DNA of 64,000 bases from Candidatus Latescibacterota bacterium (GTDB lineage Bacteria; Latescibacterota; UBA2968; UBA8231), in assembly GCA_022819745.1 (NCBI GenBank), contig JAJEGS010000060.1, forward strand, positions 13,817 to 77,816, read 5' to 3'. Positions 43,674-51,817 of this stretch are shown here, in pieces. Positions within the stretch are counted from its first letter, which is position 1, and every line of letters begins with the position of its first letter. Position numbers and translations under genes: made by a program. Below the pieces are notes generated by a model. The model was not told where the DNA came from. It did no database searches and saw nothing but the letters and a program-made list of their open reading frames with translations.

Positions 43674-45248
43674 ATGGCAGAGCGAACGGCCGCGCCCAAC
43701 TACGGCATTGTGTACAACTGGGACGGTGCGCCCCACGGGTACAGCGAGTACCCCCAATCGCTGGCGCAGTTCCTCGACAAAGTGTACGCACCCTTAGCCG
43801 ATACTCAGGTGGGGGCCTTGTGTTGGTGCGTTGGCGTCCACGAAGTGCCTTGGCCGTCACAGCAATTGGATGTGGTCGGCGCATCGACCGAGCGGCGCTA
43901 CGATTCAGTGCAGACTATGCGCCACACCGAAAACATCCGCGCCTTTTTCGAGCGGGGGGACGATCTATACGGAGCGCTGGTGCAGCGCGGCCGCGAGCTG
44001 GGCATGGCGGTGCTGCCGTCGCTGCGCATGAACGACAACCACTTTTGGGATTTGCGGCCGGGCGACTTGGGCGGCTTGCAACGAGCCGATCTGACGCCGC
44101 TGCGGCAGCAGCACCCCGAGTGGCTTTTGGGCGAGGACCAGGCACCGGGCTGGGTCTCAACTTCGTGGAACATGGCCATTCCCCAAGTGCGGGCGTACAT
44201 CTTGCAGCGCGTCGTCGAGGCCTGCCGCTTGGCCGATTGGGACGGCGTCGAATTGGATTGGCAACGGCACGCCTTCCACTTGCCAGCCGACGATGCGTAC
44301 CGCCTGCGCTACGTTTTGACCGATCTCATCCAGGCCATTCGGAAGCAGACCGACCAGATCGCCGAGGAGCGAAGGCGGCCCTTTCACGTGGCCGTGCGAG
44401 TGGCCACGACCTTTGAAGCCTGCCGCCGCATTGGCTACGATGTGGAGACTTGGGTGCGGGATGGTTTGTGCGATGTGGTTATCAGTGGCGGCAATTCGGG
44501 GACCGACCCAGGAGCCGAAGTCGAGCGGTTCGTCGAGTTGTGCCGTCCCCACGGCGTGCGCTTCTACGCTGGCTTCGACTCGGACGGGCGGCAACAAGCG
44601 CGACGCTTGCGGCCCCACGGGGCGTGGCGGGTGGATTGGTTTCGCGGCTTGGCCCAAGACCAGCTAGCGCGTGGGGCGGACGGCGTGTACGTGTTCAACT
44701 GGCACGGCCACGCTCAGACGCACCGACCGTTGCTCACTACCATGGGGTCGGCGGAAACCCTAGTCGGCTTGGACAAAGTGTACACCGCCCTGCACCGCAG
44801 CATTGGCCCCAAGACAGGGAACCGAGTGGATGCCGAGCGCGACGACCGCTTGTACGGCGAGGTGCCGGTGACGCTGTATCCCACGCTGACGGACTGTGGG
44901 CCGGTCTTCCATGTCCGCGTCGGTGACGAGGTCGAGCCCGAAGGAGCGTTGACAAGTGCCGAGTTGCAAATCGAAATGGCCCACTGGTCGCCCGCCGATC
45001 GGATTGAAGTGATGTTGGACGGGGTCGCGTTGGCAGCGCCGGTGGTGCGCGATGCCGCGGCTGAAGATGCAGCCGATCCGAGCGATGTATCGGAGAACGC
45101 TTGGCTCTGTTGGAACTTAACCGCAGCACAGGTGGGACGCGGCGTCCACCAGGTCCGACTGCGGCTGCTAGAGCGGGATGAGCGGTTGCGGGTGCCCTTG
45201 CGGGTTGAGCAGGTGGAAATCTATTTGCAGTACACAAAAGAGAAGTAA
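43674..45248 (+). CDS. glycoside-hydrolase-like TIM barrel protein (GHL10-like)
   Basis: A 524-residue protein. I chose the ATG at 43674 because GGAGGA lies directly upstream; the frame extends 45 bases further. The first ~340 residues form a TIM barrel with 'LGMAVLPSLRMNDNHF', 'DWDGVELDWQRHAFHLP' (possible catalytic acids), and 'ADGVYVFNWHGHA'. The last ~130 residues look like a beta-sandwich. It shares architecture with the protein at 58667-60238, so the two are paralogues. No signal peptide, hence probably cytoplasmic. The substrate is unknown. Confidence 0.75.
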   Translation: MAERTAAPNYGIVYNWDGAPHGYSEYPQSLAQFLDKVYAPLADTQVGALCWCVGVHEVPWPSQQLDVVGASTERRYDSVQTMRHTENIRAFFERGDDLYGALVQRGRELGMAVLPSLRMNDNHFWDLRPGDLGGLQRADLTPLRQQHPEWLLGEDQAPGWVSTSWNMAIPQVRAYILQRVVEACRLADWDGVELDWQRHAFHLPADDAYRLRYVLTDLIQAIRKQTDQIAEERRRPFHVAVRVATTFEACRRIGYDVETWVRDGLCDVVISGGNSGTDPGAEVERFVELCRPHGVRFYAGFDSDGRQQARRLRPHGAWRVDWFRGLAQDQLARGADGVYVFNWHGHAQTHRPLLTTMGSAETLVGLDKVYTALHRSIGPKTGNRVDAERDDRLYGEVPVTLYPTLTDCGPVFHVRVGDEVEPEGALTSAELQIEMAHWSPADRIEVMLDGVALAAPVVRDAAAEDAADPSDVSENAWLCWNLTAAQVGRGVHQVRLRLLERDERLRVPLRVEQVEIYLQYTKEK

Positions 45249-45263
45249 CCAAAAAGGAAAGAG

Positions 45264-45419
45264 ATGATGATGATGAAGGTTAAGACTGAAATGGACGACA
45301 AACTTCGTTCGGAGTGCGATTTGAAGAGCTTACGGGTGAGAAAAGTTGGTCCTAAGCGGAAGAATTTCAGGGGACGATCCGTCCATTTTGTGGATTGGAC
45401 CACTCGATGCTGGGAGTAG
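45264..45419 (+). CDS. 51-residue basic leader ORF of the efflux operon
   Basis: It starts ATGATGATGATG after AAAGGAAAGAG and encodes a Lys/Arg-rich peptide (pattern 'LRVRKVGPKRKNFRGR') ending 'TTRCWE'. Its 3' end overlaps the start of the TolC fusion gene in another frame, so it may couple translation or act as a leader. It is too small to classify and could be non-coding. Confidence 0.4.
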   Translation: MMMMKVKTEMDDKLRSECDLKSLRVRKVGPKRKNFRGRSVHFVDWTTRCWE

Positions 45420-47758
45420 CTATATCCGCCGTTCTGTTCATGGGCTTAGTACTGCCGACACATGCCCAAATTGAAAAGAGCGACCTCTACATCGGTCTAT
45501 TACTCGATTTTGGGGCCGAGGCAACCGATGACGACGGTGGGTTGGCTCTCCTACAGGAAGAAATTCACAAGGTGCTGGGGGTCGATAAGTCGGTCCATTT
45601 CCTCCCAGAGCACATGCGTTTCTCCGCTGGGCACGGAGACTATCTGTCCCTAGCCAACGATCCCGCGGTCGATCTGATCATTGCCGCCGGTCCGGCCAGC
45701 GCTGCGATGCTGGCCGCCCAAGGTGCCTTGCCCAAACCGACGATCGCCGTGGGGATACTGGACGTGGAATTACAGCAGATGCCCCTCGTCGAACCCGGCG
45801 TCTCTGGGGTGCGCAATTTTACCTACGTCCTTAGTACCCACCCAATCCAAAAGGACTTGGCGGCGTTCCACCGCATCCATCCCTTTTCGCATCTAGCCGT
45901 CATCATCAGTGAAAACCTGAAAGGCAGACTGGATTTCGAGGGTTTTTTCGAACGCCTCGCAGCGCCTTATGAGTCCCAAGTGGAGTTGGTTTTTTGGGGA
46001 GAGGAAGCGTCTCTCCCGGCGCTGAGCAACGCGGTTGACGCGATCTATCTGGCGATGGTCTTCGAACGCTCACCCGAGGAGGTCGCCCTGCTAGCTGAGG
46101 CCCTCGCCGAGCGCAAGCTGCCTTCCTTTGCCATGAGCCGGTCTTATGTGGATGCGGGAATAATGGCTTGTATGGGCGACGAGAACGGCCGAGACCAGAT
46201 TTTCCGCAACCTAGCCCTGATCGTCGAAGGAGTCGCGCTAGGAGAGGAGCTAGCGGCGATGCCCGTGCGGCGCAATCTCGACGAGCAATGGGTGCTGAAT
46301 GCCGCAACAATCCGCCGGATCGGTTTCGATCTCTCGTTTGAAGCGCTGTTTTCCGCCCGCTTCCTCAAGGCCGATGAACCCACTAGCGACCGACGTTTGA
46401 GCTTACAGGAGATTATCGCCGAAGGCTTACAGCGCAACCTCGACCTGCGCATTGAAAAGCGCAACGTCGATTTGGCCAGCCAAGATATGCGCCGGGCCAA
46501 GTCGTCCCTCCTGCCCACTGTAGAGACCTCGACCACCCTGTTGCAGATCGACCCGGATGTCGCGGAGCGCGCTTTGGGTCAACAGCCCGAGCGCACCGGC
46601 GCAGGCACGGGTACCGTGCAGCAGGTGCTGTTTTCCGAGCAGGTCTTCGCCAACGTCAAAATCCAGCAGTACCTAGCCGAGGCCGCCCGCCATCGCACCG
46701 ATCTAGTCGCGCTCGACGTAGTGCTGAACCTAGCGACGGCCTATTTCAATATTCTGCTGGCCAAGACCGGGGTGCGCATCCAAGATGAGAATCTCGACGT
46801 CTCGCGCCGCAATTTGAAGATCGCCCGCACCCGCAACGCCGTCGGCTATGCCGGCGTCGCCGACGTATTCCGCTGGGAGAGCGAAGTGGCTCGGGCCACC
46901 CAAGCCTCGATTGAGGCTTTCAACAACCTCTACCTAGCCCAAATACAACTCAACCTATTGCTCAACCGGACGGATATCGGCGAGGAGTTCGAGGTGGAAG
47001 ATGCCCGGCTCTCCGACGAACTTTTTGGCCGCTTTGACCCGACCCACATCGGCCCCCTGATCGACCGCGCTGGCGATGTAGAGATCCTGACCGACTTTCT
47101 CGTCGCAGAGGCCCTGCAAAACATGCCTTCGCTCAAGCAGCTAGCGGTCAATATGAAAGCAGCCGAACGCCAGCAGCAGATGAACCGCCGGCTGTACTAT
47201 CTGCCTACAGTGGCTTTGCGCGGACAGGCTGACTACACTTTCTGGCGCGATGGCAAGGGAATGCCGCCGACCTCCTCCGATCCTGTCAACGGCACTTGGA
47301 ACTTGGCCCTCCACTTCACCTATCCTCTCTTTCAGGGCAACCAGCGCAAGATCGCCATCGACCAAACCGCGATTCAGCAGCAGCAACTCCGCCTCCAAGA
47401 GGAGAGTTTGCGTCAACAACTCTCCCAAGCCGTCCAAGTGCGGATGACGAACCTAGTGTCCAGACGCACTAACATACACTTTGCCGAGGTGGCCGCTGCA
47501 AGCGCGCAGAAGAATTTTGAACTAGTGCAGGATGCCTATCAAAAAGGCCAACTGGCAATCACCCAACTGGTAGATGCCCAACGCGCCGCCCTTTCCGCCC
47601 GTCAGGCCGAGGCCGGAGCCGTCTATGAATACTTGGTCAGCTATCTGCAGTTGGAAAACAGCATCGGAGGCTACACCATGTTCATGACTTTAGAGGAGCA
47701 GGAGGCCTTTGTCGGGCGCTTGACGGCCTTCTTCGCCAAAAGAAAGAATGCACCGTGA
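45407..47758 (+). CDS. outer membrane efflux protein (TolC family) with N-terminal ABC-type substrate-binding domain
   Basis: A 783-residue protein from the ATG at 45407; a TTG at 45395 is an alternative. A signal peptide (MLGVAISAVLFMGLVLPTHA) leads into about 300 residues that resemble periplasmic ABC substrate-binding proteins of the TrpX/ABC_sub_bind group ('DLIIAAGPASAAMLAAQ', 'KPTIAVGILD', 'HLAVIISENL', 'YLAMVFERSPEEVALLAEAL', 'RKLPSFAMSRSYVDAGIMACMG'). From about 330 onward the TolC-type repeat begins: 'LSLQEIIAEGLQRNLDLRIEKRNVDLA' and later 'FELVQDAYQKGQLAITQLVDAQ'. TolC proteins normally lack the first domain. It is followed by the adaptor gene with a GTGA overlap. Confidence 0.85.
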   Translation: MLGVAISAVLFMGLVLPTHAQIEKSDLYIGLLLDFGAEATDDDGGLALLQEEIHKVLGVDKSVHFLPEHMRFSAGHGDYLSLANDPAVDLIIAAGPASAAMLAAQGALPKPTIAVGILDVELQQMPLVEPGVSGVRNFTYVLSTHPIQKDLAAFHRIHPFSHLAVIISENLKGRLDFEGFFERLAAPYESQVELVFWGEEASLPALSNAVDAIYLAMVFERSPEEVALLAEALAERKLPSFAMSRSYVDAGIMACMGDENGRDQIFRNLALIVEGVALGEELAAMPVRRNLDEQWVLNAATIRRIGFDLSFEALFSARFLKADEPTSDRRLSLQEIIAEGLQRNLDLRIEKRNVDLASQDMRRAKSSLLPTVETSTTLLQIDPDVAERALGQQPERTGAGTGTVQQVLFSEQVFANVKIQQYLAEAARHRTDLVALDVVLNLATAYFNILLAKTGVRIQDENLDVSRRNLKIARTRNAVGYAGVADVFRWESEVARATQASIEAFNNLYLAQIQLNLLLNRTDIGEEFEVEDARLSDELFGRFDPTHIGPLIDRAGDVEILTDFLVAEALQNMPSLKQLAVNMKAAERQQQMNRRLYYLPTVALRGQADYTFWRDGKGMPPTSSDPVNGTWNLALHFTYPLFQGNQRKIAIDQTAIQQQQLRLQEESLRQQLSQAVQVRMTNLVSRRTNIHFAEVAAASAQKNFELVQDAYQKGQLAITQLVDAQRAALSARQAEAGAVYEYLVSYLQLENSIGGYTMFMTLEEQEAFVGRLTAFFAKRKNAP

Positions 47759-48864
47759 AGCGAGGTATCATGCCAAAGCGGAATCTCAAAGCTGCCGGGG
47801 TTTTTCTAGCGGCAATGGGCCTGTGGGTCGGCTGCGGCGACGAACCACAGGTCGCCGAACCCATTCGCCCGGTAAAATACGCCGAGGTCCGTCCCGCCAG
47901 CGCCGTCCAGAGCCAGCGTTTTGTCGGCACTGCCAAAGCTGGCGTCGAAGCCAAGCTCAGCTTCAGAACGGGTGGGCTTATCGAATCGATCGGCGTAAAG
48001 GTGGGCGACCAAGTCAAAGCGGGTCAGCGCATTGCCACGCTCGACAACCAGGACGCGGTCCTCGCGCATCAACAAGCCAAGGCCGCGCTAGAAAACGCCC
48101 AAGTGCAAAAGGCCAATGCCCAGTCCAAGCTCGTTCGCGTGCGGCAGCTCTACGAGGCCAACAATGTCTCCCTCGCCGAGTACGAACAGGCCAAAAACGG
48201 CTTTGCCTCGGCCACGTCCAGTTACGAATCGGCCCAGAAGAGTTTGGATTTGCAGGAGCGCCAGCTAGGCTACAATGAGATATACGCCCCTGTCGCTGGC
48301 ATAGTCACCGCGGTCCACAACGAGGTCAACGAAGTGATCCAAGCTGGCGCGCCCTTGGTGGAGTTAAGCGCAGGCAAAGACATCGAAATGGAGGTAGGGG
48401 TGCCCGAGGGCTATATCGCCCAAATCCAGACCGGACAGCCGGTGCGCGTGCGTTTTTCAGCCCTGCCCGGACTGGATTTTGCGGCCCAGGTGCGCGAGAT
48501 CGCATACGCGCTCGACGCTTCTAGCACGTATCCGGTCATTGTGCGACTCGACGATCCTTCCCCGTCCATTCGTCCCGGTATGGCCGGCGAAGTGGAATTT
48601 CGCTTTGGCAGCGGCGAGCCATCGGAGGACCCGCTTGTGGTGCCCGTTAAAGCGGTAGGGGAAGACGCCAACGGCCAATATGTCTTTGTCATTGATGAGG
48701 TTGACAAGGGCTTGGGGACGGTCCAGCGCCGGTCAATTCGCATTGGCAAATTGTTGGCAGATGGCTTTGTTGTGGAAGAGGGGCTCGCCGAACGGGAGTT
48801 GGTCGCAACCGCGGGCCTCAGATCGCTCTTGAACGGAATGCAAGTGCGCCTTTTGCAAGAGTGA
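47755..48864 (+). CDS. RND efflux periplasmic adaptor (membrane fusion protein)
   Basis: A 369-residue HlyD-like adaptor. 'VLFLAAMGLWVGCGDE'-type N-terminus suggests a lipoprotein with Cys near residue 28. The lipoyl/hairpin/beta-barrel order is visible: 'FRTGGLIESIGVKVGDQVKAGQRIATLD' (first lipoyl half), a coiled-coil hairpin with 'AALENAQVQKANAQSKL', and 'NEIYAPVAGIVTAVHNEVNEV' (second half), then 'VRFSALPGLDFAAQVREIA'. GTG start at 47755 overlaps the TolC stop; ATG at 47770 is the alternative. It links outer-membrane channel and inner-membrane pump. Confidence 0.92.
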   Translation: MKRGIMPKRNLKAAGVFLAAMGLWVGCGDEPQVAEPIRPVKYAEVRPASAVQSQRFVGTAKAGVEAKLSFRTGGLIESIGVKVGDQVKAGQRIATLDNQDAVLAHQQAKAALENAQVQKANAQSKLVRVRQLYEANNVSLAEYEQAKNGFASATSSYESAQKSLDLQERQLGYNEIYAPVAGIVTAVHNEVNEVIQAGAPLVELSAGKDIEMEVGVPEGYIAQIQTGQPVRVRFSALPGLDFAAQVREIAYALDASSTYPVIVRLDDPSPSIRPGMAGEVEFRFGSGEPSEDPLVVPVKAVGEDANGQYVFVIDEVDKGLGTVQRRSIRIGKLLADGFVVEEGLAERELVATAGLRSLLNGMQVRLLQE

Positions 48865-49004
48865 GGACTAGCCTTATAAAAAGCCGCTACGGCGGTGTTC
48901 CACCCTCCTTCTGCAGGAGAATCGGAGCCCAATGCGGCCTCCAGAGACCGTCCCGACAATCCGGGTGGCAACCTAGGGTCCAAATAAAAAAGGAGATGGG
49001 ACAG
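48865..49004 (+). other. short leader before the first WD40 gene
   Basis: 140 bp between the adaptor stop and the chosen ATG. The frame is open from the GTG overlapping that stop, but the encoded stretch has no secretory or domain features, and AAGGAG lies eight bases before the ATG at 49005. Confidence 0.4.
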
Positions 49005-51800
49005 ATGAAGCGCCTGATTGAAGGTCTCATGGTCTTATTGGCCGTCGTCCAAGCAGGAGCCGAGGTCCAGATCGAGGGTCGAGTGCGGCTGGATTCCGGG
49101 GAACCGGTCGCCGGGGCGCAGGTGCTGATGTTCGAACTGGCCAATCTGCGTTCGGCACCGGTGGGAACGACGACCGATCATACGGGGTACTTCGCCCTAC
49201 CTCTGAGGTCCCTGCAAGGTAGAACATCGGCATCGCCGGAGCGGTTCGACCTAGGGCAGAACTATCCCAATCCGTTCAACCCTTCCACCATCATTCCCTA
49301 CCAACTCTCGGCTGCGACACAGGTGCGGCTCGACGTGTTCAACCTCCTAGGTCAGCGGATTGCGACCCTAGTCGACGGGGAACAGCCAGCCGGTTTTCAC
49401 ACGGCGCGTTGGAGTGCCACGGACGCGGCGGGGCGCGCGGTGGGCGCAGGGGTCTATTTCTACCGGCTGACCGCCGACGGGGAGCATTTGACCCGTCGCA
49501 TGGTATTGATCGACGGGCAGGTGGGTGTCCCGGTAGGAACGGCTTGGGGCAGTTCGGGAGCTGTGATCGCGGAAGCTGTACAGGCGGCCCCGGTCTATGG
49601 ATTGACCGTATCGGGGCCGGGGCTGGTACCCTACGTGGATCCAAGCTTTCGAGTGGAGTCGGGCCGAGGGCCAGTGGATCTCGAGGTCGAAGTCCTAGCC
49701 CGCGTCCCGCTGGCAAAAGTGGCGTCGGGTGGGCTGTTGGGCGACGTGGACAACAACGGCCGGGTCGATGTATTCGATGCGCTGCTTGTGGCCATATATA
49801 GCGTCGATACTGCCACCGTCATGCCAAACAACGGCAAGATATCGCTGGGCGATGTGAACCAAGACGGCCAGACGGACATTACCGACGCTTGGCTCATAGC
49901 CAACTACACTGTCGATCCGTCCAACCCGGAACTGCCGGTCGGAATCGGGGAGCCCGTGGTGCTCGCCCTAGATGGCGGTGACAGCCGCCAAACTATCGAG
50001 ACATTCGACTTCAGCTCGATGCCGGCAGCCAATCGCTGGAATCTGCCCGAAGGAGCTCTCGCCCGCCTAGGCAAAGGAACGGTGAGAGATATAATCTTTT
50101 CGGCGAATGGCACGCGGATGGCGGTGAGCAGCTATATCGGCACCTGGCTCTACGATACCTACACCGGAGCCGAAGTCGCTCTGATTAGAGCAAAAGGAAA
50201 GACCACTGGCTCAATAGCTGTGTCCTCAGATGGTTCCATCTTGGCGATGGGCTCTTTTCTGACGGTCCAGGTATGGGATGCAGCCAGCGGACAACTAAAA
50301 ATCCTCGATGGGCATACTGATTGGGTCAGATCGGTAGCCCTCTCGCCGGACGGAGCGACCTTGGCCAGTTCCAGTGAAAGCAGCATGATATTGTTGTGGG
50401 ATACAGCCAGTGGCCAACTAAAAACTACCCTCGATGGGCATGGTGCGATGGTTTTCTCGCCGGATGGAGCAGTCCTTGCAAGTGGCTCTCGGGGCAGAGT
50501 CCGGTTATGGGATGCAGCCAGCGGACAACTAAAAACCACCCTCGAAGGGCTTGGGAATTACGGGGTCTTATCGCTGGCCTTCTCGCCGGACGGAGCTACC
50601 TTGGCCATCGGCAGCATAGATGGCGAGGTCTGGTTATGGGATGTAGCCAGCGGGCAGCCCAAGGCCGCCCCAGAGAGGCTTGGGAATTACAGGGTCTTAT
50701 CGCTGGCCTTCTCGCCGGACGGAGCTACCTTGGCCATCGGCAACTCGAATGGCGAGGTCTGGTTATGGGATGTAGCCAGCGGGCAACTAAAAACCACCAT
50801 AGAGGGGCATTGGTATTGGATCTCCCTTTCTTTCTTGCCGGATGGTTCCACTCTGGCTATTGCCAGTGAGGACGGCACGGCGGGCTTGTGGGATGTGGCT
50901 AACGGCCTATTCAGGACCACTCTCGAAGGCGATACAGGTGGAGTCTATTCCCTTTCTTTCTCGCCGGATGGCTCCACTCTGGCCAGTTCCAATGGGGACG
51001 GCACAGTGGGCTTATGGGATATGGCTAACGGCCTATTCAAGGTCCTCGGTGAGTATGCGGATAACAACCGTCCGTTGGCTTTCTCCCCGGACGGGTCCAC
51101 CTTGGCAAGTGGCTTTTTCGGGATGGTTCGGTTGTGGGACCCGGCTAGCGGCCAAGTGCAGGGCACTTGGCCGGGGCATACGCGTTTGGTCAGTTCGGTG
51201 GTTTTTTCGCCGGATTGCACCATCCTCGCCAGTGGCAGTTGGGACGGCACGATCCGGTTATGGGATGTGACCAGCGGCCAGCTTAAGACCATTCTCGAGA
51301 ATCCGAGTGGTTCAGTTTTTTCCCTAGCTTTCTCCCCGGATGGGTCCATCTTGGCCAGCGGCAGCGACGAGACGGTTCAGTTATGGGATGTGACCAGCGG
51401 CCAACTCAGGACCACCCTCGAAGGGCATACTTACTGGGTCTATTCCGTGGCTTTCTCCCCGGACGGGTCCACTCTAGCCAGTGGCAGCCGGGACGGCACG
51501 ATTCGATTGTGGGATGTGGCTAATGACCAACTCAAAAAAACCCTTGAGCCTCCGGGTTTGGTTTTTTCCCTAGCTTTCTCCCCGGATGGGTCCACCTTGG
51601 CCAGTGGCAGTAAGGCCGGCACGGTCCGATTGTGGGATATGGCTAGCGGCCAACTCAAAAAAGTCCTCGAAGGGCATGGTGGTGAGGTCTATTCCGTGTC
51701 GTATGCGCCGTCTGGGGCCATCCTGGCCAGTGCCAGTTTAGACGGCACGATACTGGTGTGGGATGCGATCGCGGCGGAGTTTTCGCCCCCTTCCCAATGA
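49005..51800 (+). CDS. secreted WD40 beta-propeller protein with internal FlgD-like and dockerin-like domains
   Basis: A 931-residue exported protein: signal peptide (MKRLIEGLMVLLAVVQAGA), a carboxypeptidase-regulatory-like strand domain (about 21-68), a 'NYPNPFNPST' domain normally found at a C-terminus but here at about 82-170, then two Ca-binding loops of dockerin type ('DVDNNGRVDVFDALL' and 'DVNQDGQTDITDAWL', about 246-295), and about 13-14 WD40 repeats ('FSPDGxTLASGS...VRLWDxASGQL', about 345-925). Two neighbouring repeats are almost identical in DNA (50550-50678 and 50679-50807). The stop overlaps an ATG (ATGA). It lies between the adaptor and pump genes. Confidence 0.83.
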   Translation: MKRLIEGLMVLLAVVQAGAEVQIEGRVRLDSGEPVAGAQVLMFELANLRSAPVGTTTDHTGYFALPLRSLQGRTSASPERFDLGQNYPNPFNPSTIIPYQLSAATQVRLDVFNLLGQRIATLVDGEQPAGFHTARWSATDAAGRAVGAGVYFYRLTADGEHLTRRMVLIDGQVGVPVGTAWGSSGAVIAEAVQAAPVYGLTVSGPGLVPYVDPSFRVESGRGPVDLEVEVLARVPLAKVASGGLLGDVDNNGRVDVFDALLVAIYSVDTATVMPNNGKISLGDVNQDGQTDITDAWLIANYTVDPSNPELPVGIGEPVVLALDGGDSRQTIETFDFSSMPAANRWNLPEGALARLGKGTVRDIIFSANGTRMAVSSYIGTWLYDTYTGAEVALIRAKGKTTGSIAVSSDGSILAMGSFLTVQVWDAASGQLKILDGHTDWVRSVALSPDGATLASSSESSMILLWDTASGQLKTTLDGHGAMVFSPDGAVLASGSRGRVRLWDAASGQLKTTLEGLGNYGVLSLAFSPDGATLAIGSIDGEVWLWDVASGQPKAAPERLGNYRVLSLAFSPDGATLAIGNSNGEVWLWDVASGQLKTTIEGHWYWISLSFLPDGSTLAIASEDGTAGLWDVANGLFRTTLEGDTGGVYSLSFSPDGSTLASSNGDGTVGLWDMANGLFKVLGEYADNNRPLAFSPDGSTLASGFFGMVRLWDPASGQVQGTWPGHTRLVSSVVFSPDCTILASGSWDGTIRLWDVTSGQLKTILENPSGSVFSLAFSPDGSILASGSDETVQLWDVTSGQLRTTLEGHTYWVYSVAFSPDGSTLASGSRDGTIRLWDVANDQLKKTLEPPGLVFSLAFSPDGSTLASGSKAGTVRLWDMASGQLKKVLEGHGGEVYSVSYAPSGAILASASLDGTILVWDAIAAEFSPPSQ
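50550..50807 (+). repeat. two near-identical tandem 129-bp WD40-coding units
   Basis: Both units begin CTTGGGAATTAC and keep the long stretch coding for 'LSLAFSPDGATLAIG' and 'GEVWLWDVASGQ' almost base for base. This is a recent in-frame duplication (43 codons each). Confidence 0.75.
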
Positions 51801-51817
51801 AAGGGAGATCTATTCTG

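Noticed and set aside
48962..48981. T-box-like GGGTGGCAACC...GGGTCC stretch before the WD40 gene
   Set aside because: Only a short resemblance to the antiterminator motif; no specifier stem and the downstream gene is not an aminoacyl or amino-acid gene.
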